Below, piece after piece: positions 7,385-15,598 of a stretch of DNA of 64,000 nt. Both the position numbers and the translations under genes were made by a program. The stretch lies in assembly GCA_963724735.1 (NCBI GenBank), contig CAVRVX010000034.1, forward strand, positions 62,001-126,000, given 5' to 3'. The notes under the pieces were generated by a model. It did no database searches. It was not told where the DNA came from and saw nothing but the letters and a program-made list of their open reading frames with translations. Position 1 is the first letter of the stretch, and each line of letters starts with the position of its first letter. The stretch is from Rhodoplanes sp963724735. GTDB taxonomy: Bacteria; Pseudomonadota; Alphaproteobacteria; Rhizobiales; Xanthobacteraceae.

Positions 7385-8809
7385 TGCGCACACTGTTCCT
7401 TCAGGGGCCTTCGCATGACGGGTTCGACGGCGGCGCCGGCGCGCGCTACCAGGCCCGCCGCGAAATCCGCTCGTTCTGGTTCCCCACCTGGCTCGCGCAG
7501 CCTGCCGCGATGGTCGAGGGGTCGAAACTGATCGACGCGCCGCCGCACCGGCTCAAGCTCGCCGATATTCTCCCCGAGGTCCGCTCCCGCGACCTCGTCG
7601 TCATGCATACCTCGACGCCCTCGTTCGCCGCCGACGTCAAGACCGCCGCAGCGTTGAAGGCGGCGAACCCGGCGCTGAAGATCGGACTGATCGGGGCCAA
7701 GGTCGCGGTCGACCCGGAAGGCAGCCTCAAGTCCTCGGATGCGATCGACTTCGTCGCGCGCAACGAATTCGACTACACCCTCCTCGAAGTCGCCGAGGGG
7801 CGCGAGCTCGGCCACGTCGCCGGCCTTTCCTGGCGCAACGGCGACGGCGCGATCGTCCACAACGAGGACCGCGAAGTCCTCACCGACATGGACGCGCTGC
7901 CCTTCGTCACGCCCGTCTACAAGCGCGACCTCGTCATCGAGAATTATTTCAACGGCTATCTCAAGCATCCCTATCTGTCGTTCTATACCGGCCGCGGCTG
8001 CAAATCGCGCTGCACCTTCTGCCTGTGGCCGCAGACGATCGGCGGCCACAAATACCGCACCCGCAGCGTCGGCCATGTGATCGAAGAAGTCGCGTGGGCC
8101 AAGCAGGCCTTTCCGCAGGTGAAGGAGATTTTCTTCGACGACGACACGCTGACCGACGATCTGCCGCGCGTCGAGGCGCTGGCGCGCGAACTTGGCAAGC
8201 TCCGCATCGAATGGTGCTGCAACGCCAAGGCGAATGTGCCGCGCGCGACCCTCAAGATTATGCGCGACAACGGCCTGCGGCTGCTCACCGTCGGCTACGA
8301 GTTCGGGCAATCAGAAGATTCTGTACAACATCAAGAAAGGCATGCGCGTGGACGTCGCGCGGCGGTTCACCAAGGACTGTCACGACCTCGGCATCCGCAT
8401 CCACGGCACCTTCATTCTCGGCCTTCCGGGAGAGACGAAGGAAACGATCGAAGAGACCATCCGCTTCGCCGCGGAAATGAATCCGCATACGATCCAGGTG
8501 TCGCTGGCCGCGCCCTATCCCGGCACGTTCCTGTACAAGCAGGCGGTGGACAACGGCTGGTTCGCGCGCGAGCAGACGGATCTGCTGTCGGAGTCGGGCA
8601 CCCAAATGGCGCCGCTGGACTATCCGCATCTCAGCCACGTCGAGATCAACCGGTCCGTCGACGAGTTCTACCGGCGCTTCTATTTCCGGGCCGGCAAGAT
8701 CGCCGCCATCGTGAGCGAGATGATGCGAAGCCCCGACGCCATGCGGCGGCGGCTGCGCGAGGGAGTCGAGTTTTTCCAATATCTCCGGCAACGGCGCCAA
8801 GCGGCGTGA
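7381..8809 (+). pseudogene. hpnJ: Hopanoid radical SAM protein HpnJ, interrupted by a one-base frameshift
   Basis: HpnJ converts the glucosaminyl group of bacteriohopanetetrol to the cyclitol ether by radical SAM chemistry. The first 307 residues read normally, with the iron-sulfur motif GRGCKSRCTFC (cysteines 207, 211, 214). At TVGYE the frame then breaks: the expected ESGNQKILYN needs GAGTCGGGCAAT, but the sequence has GAGTTCGGGCAAT, one extra T at 8302/8303. The other frame carries the intact remainder (GNQKILYNIKKGM to the stop at 8809). Removing the T gives 475 residues, the usual length. Unrepaired, the first frame runs out of family at residue 308 and stops at 8823. A sequencing or assembly error cannot be excluded. 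Confidence 0.88.
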
Positions 8810-8930
8810 ACGTCCGCCGGTGACGCCCGCCTCGTCCGCGTCTCGCCGCGGGCTTCCGGGACATCCGCCGGTTCGTTATTAAGAGGTCCGTTCACAAGCC
8901 TATTCAAGGAAATCAAAACAAGAGGCTCCG

Positions 8931-10631
8931 ATGCGCAAATCGGGAGCGCTATTCGTTACTGTCTTGGCCGGCTGTCTTGGTGCGGTGAGCGTGAGTTCCG
9001 CTTGGAGCGCCAAGGGGGACCGCGAGTGGGACGCATGCAACGGGTCCGACGACGACGCCGGCATCATCGGCTGCACCAATGTTCTGAATCGGGGCGCACG
9101 CGAAAGCCAAGAGGATCGGGCGACCGCCTACAATAACCGCGGCTGGAGCTACAGCCAAAAAGGCGACTATGATCGCGCGATCGCAGACTATGACGAGGCG
9201 ATCCGCCTCAATCCCAAGTTTGGACTCGCGCTTGTCAACCGCGGCTGGTCCCTCGAGCGGAAGGGCGATTACGACCGAGCCATCGCCGACTACGACGAGG
9301 CGATCCGCCTCGATCCGAATTATTCATTGGCCTACAACAACCGCGGCTGGATCCGTCATCTGAGGGGCGAGTACGACCAGGCGATCGCGGACTATGACGA
9401 GGCGATCCGGACCGATCCGAAAGACGCCACGGCCTATATCAATCGTTGCGACGCCTATAACAGGAAGGGGGAGCCCGATCGCGCCGCCCGGGATTGCGAA
9501 GCGGCGATCAAACTCGATCGGAACGCCGCGTCGGCCTATGCGAGCCGGGGCGACACTTTTTATCAGAAGGGTCAGTACGACCCGGCAATCCGGGACTACG
9601 ACAAAGCGATCCGCCTCGAGCCGAGGCTCGGATGGGCGCGCGTTCATCGGGGACTGGTCTACGAGAAGAAGGGCGACAAGGAGCGCGCGCGCACCGACTA
9701 TACGACAGCGCTCGCAATCCCGCCGGAGGACAAGATCGACGAGGAAGCCCACGACGTCGCCCGCAAACAGCTCGCGGCGCTCGATGGGCAACCTCAAAGC
9801 CGAGCGCAATCCGAGCCCGCGCCGGCGGCCTCCCCTGCTCCCGCCGCTCCATCCGCAAGCGCGCCGCCGCCGGTGTCGCCCCCGCGGGTCGCAACTCCGC
9901 AGACGGCTGGCCGAGTCGCTCTGGTGATCGGCAACGCCGCCTATCCCGACAGTGACCGGACGCTGGCTCAGCCGATCAAGGACGCCCGGGCGATGGCCGA
10001 GGAACTGCGTCGGGCGGGCTTCGACGTTATTTTCGGCGAGGACGTCGGCAAGCAGAAGCTCACGGCCCTGCTCGGCAGCTTCAAGGCGAAGATCATGCCG
10101 GGCTCGACCGCGCTCGTCTTCTTCAGCGGCTGCGGCATCCAGAGCGGCAAGCAATCTTATCTCGTCCCCGTCGATGCCCAGATTTGGGCGGAGAATGACG
10201 TGAAGCGGGACGGCGTCAGCATCGAATTGATTCTCGCTGACATGAACGCGGCCGGGGCGGCGGCGAAACTCGTCATCATCGACGCGGCGCGGCGAAACCC
10301 CTACGAGCGGCGCTTCCGCGGCCTTTCGACCGGGCTTGCTGCGCTCACCGCGCCCGCCGGCACGCTCGCCATCTATTCGGCCGCCCCCGACAACGTCGTG
10401 AGCGATTCCGACGGCGTGAACAGCCTGTTCCTCAGCGAATTGCTGAAGGAGATGCGCAATCCCGGCCTGAGCGCCGAGGCGATCTTCAACAGCACGCAGA
10501 AGGGCGTGTCGCGCGCCTCCAAGAACGAACAGCTTCCCTGGGTGTCGTCGTCGCTCGTCGATGACTTCTTCTTCAAGGAAGCGGCGGCGCCAGACGCCGC
10601 CGCGCCTGGTCCTTCAACGCCGACGCGCTAG
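8931..10631 (+). CDS. Secreted TPR protein with catalytically dead caspase-like (C14) domain
   Basis: 566 residues. A signal peptide (FVTVLAGCLGAVSVSSAWSA) is followed by six TPR repeats of 34 residues (about 64-267, consensus RAIADYDEAIRLDP), a Pro/Ala-rich linker (about 285-325) and a caspase fold from RVALVIGNAAY. The caspase dyad should be His in SGHG and Cys in DACR. Here the positions read SGCG (Cys401) and DAAR (Ala453), so both catalytic residues are replaced. It is therefore a pseudo-orthocaspase, probably a periplasmic scaffold. It sits between hpnJ and hpnK on the same strand, 121 bases after the end of hpnJ. TPR-caspase proteins occur in other Hyphomicrobiales; a link to hopanoids is inference. 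Confidence 0.9.
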   Translation: MRKSGALFVTVLAGCLGAVSVSSAWSAKGDREWDACNGSDDDAGIIGCTNVLNRGARESQEDRATAYNNRGWSYSQKGDYDRAIADYDEAIRLNPKFGLALVNRGWSLERKGDYDRAIADYDEAIRLDPNYSLAYNNRGWIRHLRGEYDQAIADYDEAIRTDPKDATAYINRCDAYNRKGEPDRAARDCEAAIKLDRNAASAYASRGDTFYQKGQYDPAIRDYDKAIRLEPRLGWARVHRGLVYEKKGDKERARTDYTTALAIPPEDKIDEEAHDVARKQLAALDGQPQSRAQSEPAPAASPAPAAPSASAPPPVSPPRVATPQTAGRVALVIGNAAYPDSDRTLAQPIKDARAMAEELRRAGFDVIFGEDVGKQKLTALLGSFKAKIMPGSTALVFFSGCGIQSGKQSYLVPVDAQIWAENDVKRDGVSIELILADMNAAGAAAKLVIIDAARRNPYERRFRGLSTGLAALTAPAGTLAIYSAAPDNVVSDSDGVNSLFLSELLKEMRNPGLSAEAIFNSTQKGVSRASKNEQLPWVSSSLVDDFFFKEAAAPDAAAPGPSTPTR

Positions 10632-10762
10632 CTTCGTCACGGCGCCTGAGGATGGCGCGTTCGCCGGATAACGGGCTTGAGGGTTGCGCCGTTGCTTCGG
10701 AATCATCCTCGCCAGATGCGGTCGCGGCCGGGCGATGCGGGTATCCAAATGGGAGAAGCGCT

Positions 10763-11611
10763 CTGAAACGGCTCATCGTCACCGCGGACGATTTCGGTCT
10801 CGCGCCGGAGATCAACGAGGCGGTCGAGGCGGCGCATACGGGCGGCATTCTCACAGCCGCGAGCCTGATGGTCGCAGGTCCGGCCGCCGCCGACGCGGTG
10901 GCGCGCGCCCGTCGCCTGCCGCAGCTGCGCGTCGGCTTGCACCTGACGCTGGTGGATGGCCCACCTCTGCTCCCTCCAACGGAGGTGCCGGACCTGGTCG
11001 ATCGAGAGGGCCGCCTGCGCGCCGATCTCGCCCGCCTTGGTTTGGAGATCGCGCTTCGCCCCGCCGTCCGGCGACAGGTCGAGGCGGAGATCATCGCCCA
11101 GTTCACGGCCTTTCACGCGACCGGGCTGCCGCTCGATCACGTCAACGCGCACAAGCATTTTCATCTCCACCCGGTGATCGCGCAGGAGATGCTCGCGGGT
11201 GCCAAGAGTTTCAACGTCGAGGGCGTACGCGTCCCGCTCGAGCCGGCGCGCGTGCTGGACGCAGTCGAACCCGCGCCGCGGCGATCTCCCGCATGGATCA
11301 TGGCACCCTGGGCGCATTGGCTCGCTTGGAACATGCGCCGTGCCGGTTTCTGGACGCCCGACGCCGTCTTCGGGCTCGCGTGGTCCGGAGAAATGACGCC
11401 AGCGCGTCTGGCTGGCCTGTTTCGGCACTTACCGCCTGGATGCCATGAAATCTACATGCACCCGGCCGTGCGCAGCGGTTTCCCGTTCAGCGCGCCAGGC
11501 TACCGTTACGCCGACGAGTTCGCCGCGCTGATGGATCCGGAGGTCGTCGCCGCCGCACGGCGCGACGATATCGTGCTCGGCGGCTTCGCCGATTTCGCGC
11601 CAACGCGCTGA
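10763..11611 (+). CDS. hpnK: Hopanoid deacetylase HpnK (YdjC/ChbG family)
   Basis: The recognisable protein starts at LKRLIVTADDFGLAPEINEAVE and gives 282 residues, the family length. The metal-site motifs are present: TADDFG near the N terminus, GLHLTL, and HVNAHKHFHLHP with its cluster of histidines. HpnK removes the acetyl group from N-acetylglucosaminyl-bacteriohopanetetrol, after HpnI and before HpnJ. The start is uncertain: the conserved N terminus begins with CTG at 10763, preceded by GGGAGA (10751-10756) at suitable spacing. The next in-frame ATG is 111 bases upstream at 10652 and adds 37 residues without visible homology. It converges with hpnA. Confidence 0.88.
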   Translation: MKRLIVTADDFGLAPEINEAVEAAHTGGILTAASLMVAGPAAADAVARARRLPQLRVGLHLTLVDGPPLLPPTEVPDLVDREGRLRADLARLGLEIALRPAVRRQVEAEIIAQFTAFHATGLPLDHVNAHKHFHLHPVIAQEMLAGAKSFNVEGVRVPLEPARVLDAVEPAPRRSPAWIMAPWAHWLAWNMRRAGFWTPDAVFGLAWSGEMTPARLAGLFRHLPPGCHEIYMHPAVRSGFPFSAPGYRYADEFAALMDPEVVAAARRDDIVLGGFADFAPTR

Positions 11612-11648
11612 ACGGGCCGCATCGCGGCCAGCCGCCGCCCCCTCGCGC

Positions 11649-12638
11649 TCACCGCAGATAGCCGACCGCGCGGAACCAGGCGATCGCGTCCGCCACGGCC
11701 TCGCGGTAGGGCCGCGAGACATAGCCGAGCGTGCGCCGCGCCTTGGTGTCGTCGAAGAACATGCGGTAGCGCGCGAGGCGCAGCCCATCCAGCGTCACGA
11801 ACGGCTCGCGGCCGGTGAGCCGCGATGCGAACTCGGCGACGTAAGCGAGCGGGAAGATCACCGCCAGCGGAAACCGCAGCCGTGGCGGACGCCGGCCGAC
11901 CATTTCGGCGATGTCGGCCAGCAATGTGCGCAGAAAAACGTTGTCGCCGCCGAGTATGTACCGTTCGCCGATCTCCCCTCGCCGCAGGGCGGCAAGATGC
12001 CCGGCCGCCACATCGTCCACGTGGACGACATTGAGGCCCGTTTCCACAAATCCGGGCATGCGTCCGGACGCCGCTTCGACAATGATTCGCCCGGTCGGCG
12101 TCGGCTTGATATCGCGCGGTCCGACCGGCGTGGAGGGATTGACGATCACGACCGGCAGGCCGTGTTGGGCAAAACCTTCGACCAGCCGTTCGGCCGCCAC
12201 CTTGCTTTTCTTGTAGGCGCCGACCGCGTCCTGCTCCGCAAGCCGGGCGCTTTCGTCCGCCGGGATCTGTCCGCGCAGGTCGATGGTCGCGACGCTGCTC
12301 GTGTAGACGATCCGCTCGACGCCGGCCCGCTTAGCCTCCTCCATGACGATGCGTGTCGTCTCGACATTGTTGCGGTAGATCTCGGTGGGGTCGGGCGCCC
12401 ACAGGCGATAATCCGCGGCGGCGTGGAACACGTATCGCACGTCTTTCAACGCCGAGGCGACCGCGTCGCGATCGCGCAGATCGCCGCGGACAATGTCGTC
12501 CTGCGGATTGAGGTTGGCGCGTGCGCTGCTCGACCGCACCACCGCGCGCACGCGAAACCCGGCGTCGCGCAGTGCGTCGGCGATCGCCGCGCCGACGAAG
12601 CCGGCAGCACCCGTCACCAGCACGCGGTCCGCACTCAC
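11649..12638 (-). CDS. hpnA: Hopanoid-associated NAD-dependent epimerase/dehydratase HpnA
   Basis: 329 residues of the extended short-chain dehydrogenase type. The nucleotide-binding glycine motif TGAAGFVG is at residues 9-16, and the catalytic YxxxK is seen as AYKKSKVAAERL after TSSVATIDL. HpnA lies in most hopanoid clusters and is taken to act on the side chain; its exact step is not firmly established. It is downstream of hpnG on the same strand, 219 bases away, with a strong hairpin between them, and ends 37 bases from the end of the converging hpnK. Confidence 0.9.
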   Translation of the reverse strand: MSADRVLVTGAAGFVGAAIADALRDAGFRVRAVVRSSSARANLNPQDDIVRGDLRDRDAVASALKDVRYVFHAAADYRLWAPDPTEIYRNNVETTRIVMEEAKRAGVERIVYTSSVATIDLRGQIPADESARLAEQDAVGAYKKSKVAAERLVEGFAQHGLPVVIVNPSTPVGPRDIKPTPTGRIIVEAASGRMPGFVETGLNVVHVDDVAAGHLAALRRGEIGERYILGGDNVFLRTLLADIAEMVGRRPPRLRFPLAVIFPLAYVAEFASRLTGREPFVTLDGLRLARYRMFFDDTKARRTLGYVSRPYREAVADAIAWFRAVGYLR

Positions 12639-12750
12639 GTCTCCACCTCATTGTCGATGCACCGATGCGATGCGAGCAAAGAGTTTTCGCCGCCCTGCCC
12701 GTCCAAACGAATCTAGCTGGCGGCCGCTTGGTCCGTCACGGGGGGCGATG

Positions 12751-12784
12751 GGAATGCGGCCTCCGCCAGAGGCGGCCGCATTCC
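12751..12784. other. Long hairpin between hpnG and hpnA
   Basis: GGAATGCGGCC (12751-12761) is the exact reverse complement of GGCCGCATTCC (12774-12784). The 12-base interior contains a further GCC/GGC pairing, so the helix can extend to 14 pairs with a three-base bulge. No T-run follows on either strand, so it is not a typical intrinsic terminator; an mRNA stability or attenuation element in the hpnG-hpnA transcript is possible. Confidence 0.5.
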
Positions 12785-12857
12785 AAGTCCGATTGGCTGA
12801 AGCCTGTGAGTTGCGGCAGCCAAGCGCGCCGCAATCGAATCGCGCCGCAGGGAAACG

Positions 12858-13556
12858 CTAATGGGACGCAAATTCGGCCGAACTGAAATTCGGCAGTCCG
12901 AGCCCCGGCCCGAGCAATTTGCGCCCCCGCATCAGCGTGCTGCGCGCCGCCCGCGCGTCGAGCGCGGTTTGCAGAAGAGCAGGAAGCTCGCGCGGACGCG
13001 TCATGATCGACCGGATCATGGCGAGAATGTCGGTTGTCCCGTTCGGGCGCATTGCGGACACCGCGCAGGCCGGCAGCGCCCGCTCGGCTGGATCGGTGAT
13101 GACGCGGATCGCCGCCATCGGAATGTCGTGCTTGCGCGCGATGCGGGCGACGATATGCAACTCCATATCCACCGCGACGGCGCCGGTTTGTTCGTAGAGC
13201 GCACGCTTATCTTCGGGCCGCGCCACGGGAGCGGACACCCCCATCAAGGGCCCGTATACGGCTTCAGGAATTTTTCCCAGCAGTTGCTGCGACCAGACGG
13301 CATCGGTTGAGGTGCAGCTGTCGCCATACAAGACCGCTGACCCGACGACGCAAGTTCCCGGGCTCAAATCGGGATCGAGACCTCCGGCAACGCCGAAGCT
13401 GATCAGGCCGCCGCAATCCTTCTTGCGGACTTTCGCCTCCTTAATCGCTTTTGCGAGCGACGATACGAGGTTGCGGCCGTCGCCGCTGCAAATGACTCGC
13501 ACCCCCGGACCAGCCGCAATTCGCGCCTCGAAGGCCAAACCTACGACGACGATCAT
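12858..13556 (-). CDS. hpnG: Hopanoid nucleoside phosphorylase HpnG
   Basis: 232 residues of the purine-nucleoside-phosphorylase / MTA-SAH-nucleosidase family. Visible motifs are FGVAGGLDP (residues about 54-62) and the VDMELHIVARIA segment, where the nucleosidase family has its substrate-binding ME pair. HpnG removes adenine from adenosylhopane to give a ribosylhopane. It is the first gene of the leftward hpnG-hpnA pair and is divergent from the tolC-like gene across about 620 bases. Confidence 0.9.
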   Translation of the reverse strand: MIVVVGLAFEARIAAGPGVRVICSGDGRNLVSSLAKAIKEAKVRKKDCGGLISFGVAGGLDPDLSPGTCVVGSAVLYGDSCTSTDAVWSQQLLGKIPEAVYGPLMGVSAPVARPEDKRALYEQTGAVAVDMELHIVARIARKHDIPMAAIRVITDPAERALPACAVSAMRPNGTTDILAMIRSIMTRPRELPALLQTALDARAARSTLMRGRKLLGPGLGLPNFSSAEFASH

Positions 13557-14175
13557 GCCCCTTCACCCTAAGGAAACTGTGAGTCCCTCATAACAGTTTT
13601 CGGTGTGGGTCGGAAGCGCCGTGTGAAGAGCAGCGCAACGCGATCCCGATGCCTTCCGTCTCCCAGCGAATTAAATCACTCAACCCAACGTAAGCTCCGC
13701 AACCCGTTCGGAGCGCTGCTCTCAATGCGCCCGCTTATATTGCGACGCAGCGACCGTCGCCCCGACTTGACGCCGATTTTGCGGCCAGGATATTCGTACG
13801 CCCTCCGCCGCCAAGCACAGAATTCGTGCATTCCTCCTCGTCCGCTACCCCAAAAGCGCCCCGTCCCTATACGGCGGCATGGCGCCCTGGCTTCATAGCA
13901 AGACAAAAGAATCTACGCTACGTTGTTTAACGCGTTCCGGCCCCTAGGAACTTCGTTAGGATACGTACCGCCTCGGCCACGAATTTGGCGCTTTTTCGCT
14001 CGATGCGCGGGGCTTGGCGATCGCTTGTCGGGCCAGGCAATCGGGAGAGCAAGAGGATCAGGTCAACGGCAATCGCTCGACGGCGGAGCTACTATGTTCG
14101 GCTGACCGATCGGACGGGGGGACGGAGTTCTTGTGGAGCTTGGCGCGCCGGATAACGCCTCGTGGCCTGCGAGGA
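13557..14175. other. Intergenic region between divergent hpnG and tolC-like gene
   Basis: About 620 bases without a supportable gene. The short open frames here have no protein-like composition. It must hold the promoters of hpnG and of the channel gene, but no pair of promoter hexamers is convincing. A TTG at 14131 after ACGGAG is a possible alternative start for the downstream gene. Confidence 0.5.
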
Positions 14176-15582
14176 ATGCGCAGGCGGCACGCGAGTCACT
14201 GGATTTGGCTGCTGCCGCAGATTGTGCTGCTAGCCTGTGTATTTGCGTTTTTGCCGCCGGACCGGATCGCCGCGCAGACCCTTGATGGGGCGCTTGTGCG
14301 CGCCTATCAGTACAATCCGGTGCTCAACGCCGAACGGGCGCGCCAGCGCGGCACCGACGAGAATGTGTCGATCGCGCTCGCCGGCTATCGGCCGCAGATC
14401 GCCGCGCAGTTCAGCCCGAGCCTGATTGCGGTGCGCGACCTGTTCATCGACAACACGACCGCATCGGCGACGCTGCGCGGATATACGGCGCAACTCACGA
14501 TCAATCAGGTCATCTTCAACGGTTTCCGGACCGGCAACCAGGTTCGGCAGGCTGAATCCACGGTGCGCTCCGGACGCGAGGCCCTGCGCGGGGTCGAGCA
14601 GGCGGTTTTCCTCGACGCCGTCGCCGCGTTCGAGAACGTGGTGGCGAATCAGGCGCTGGTGGATGCGCAGCGGGTCAACGTGACCTTCCTGCGCGAGACG
14701 CTCGCGAGCACGCGCAAGCGGCTGGAGGCCGGCGACGTGACCCCGACCGACGTCGCCCAGGCGGAAGCGCGCCTGGCCCGCGGCACCGCCGATCTCAACG
14801 CCGCCGAGGTAAACCTCGCGATCGCCCAAGCGATCTACGAGCAGGTCATCGGGGTTCCGCCCGGACATCTCATTCCCTCGCGGCCGATCGACCGCCTGCT
14901 GCCGGTGGCGCGCGACCAGGCGCTGGCCGTGGCCCGGCGCGAAAACCCGGCCGTGCTCGGCGCCACCTTCGACATCGACGTCGCGCAATACGCCATTCGC
15001 GTCGCCGAAGGCGCGCTCTACCCGACCATTTCGGCCCAGGGCTATCTGCTGAACACGCAGAACACGGACGTCAATCTCGGCGTGAAGGCGAGCAACCAGG
15101 CCGCCGTGATCGGCAATCTCAACATTCCGGTTTACGACGGCGGGACGGCCGCGGCGCAGGTGCGGCAGGCCAAGGAGGTGCTCGCGCAGACGCGCATGGT
15201 GCTCGATCGGGTGCGCCTGCAAACCGCGGCGGCGGTGGTCGCCGCCTGGGTCACCCATGAAGGCGCCAGGATCGCGGTGACCGCCTCGGAAGCGGAGGTC
15301 CGCGCGGCGACGATCGCCCTCGAAGGCGTTCGCCGCGAGGCCCAGGCGGGACAGCGCACCACCCTCGAAGTCCTCAACTCCCAGCAGGACCTGATCTCAG
15401 CCAAAGCCCGCCTGATCGGCGCGCAGCGCGACCGCGTGGTCGCCTCCTACACGCTCTTGTCCGCCATCGGCCGGCTCGATCATCGCACTCTCGGCCTGCC
15501 AACGCCGAGCTACGAGCCGCAAACGAACTACCAGCAGGTGCGCGACGTCTGGCATGGACTGCGAACGCCCGCCGGGCAGTGA
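14176..15582 (+). CDS. TolC family outer-membrane channel protein
   Basis: With the ATG at 14176 (GAGGA directly before it) the 468-residue product has a signal peptide (WIWLLPQIVLLACVFAFLPP...AAQ) and two outer-membrane-efflux repeats: TLDGALVRAYQYNPVLNAER onward, and a second after VARRENPAVLGATF. The pattern QLTINQVIFNGFRTGNQVRQAE and RLEAGDVTPTDVAQAEARL is typical of alphaproteobacterial TolC. TolC forms the trimeric exit duct for RND pumps and type I secretion. It converges on the czcA-like pump gene 16 bases away, so it may serve this pump although it is not cotranscribed with it. Confidence 0.93.
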   Translation: MRRRHASHWIWLLPQIVLLACVFAFLPPDRIAAQTLDGALVRAYQYNPVLNAERARQRGTDENVSIALAGYRPQIAAQFSPSLIAVRDLFIDNTTASATLRGYTAQLTINQVIFNGFRTGNQVRQAESTVRSGREALRGVEQAVFLDAVAAFENVVANQALVDAQRVNVTFLRETLASTRKRLEAGDVTPTDVAQAEARLARGTADLNAAEVNLAIAQAIYEQVIGVPPGHLIPSRPIDRLLPVARDQALAVARRENPAVLGATFDIDVAQYAIRVAEGALYPTISAQGYLLNTQNTDVNLGVKASNQAAVIGNLNIPVYDGGTAAAQVRQAKEVLAQTRMVLDRVRLQTAAAVVAAWVTHEGARIAVTASEAEVRAATIALEGVRREAQAGQRTTLEVLNSQQDLISAKARLIGAQRDRVVASYTLLSAIGRLDHRTLGLPTPSYEPQTNYQQVRDVWHGLRTPAGQ

Positions 15583-15598
15583 CGCAAGCGGGATTCCG

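Noticed and set aside
13605..13898. Short open frame in the hpnG/tolC intergenic region
   Set aside because: Composition (many Arg, Pro, Ser) is not protein-like, no ribosome-binding site, no recognisable similarity.
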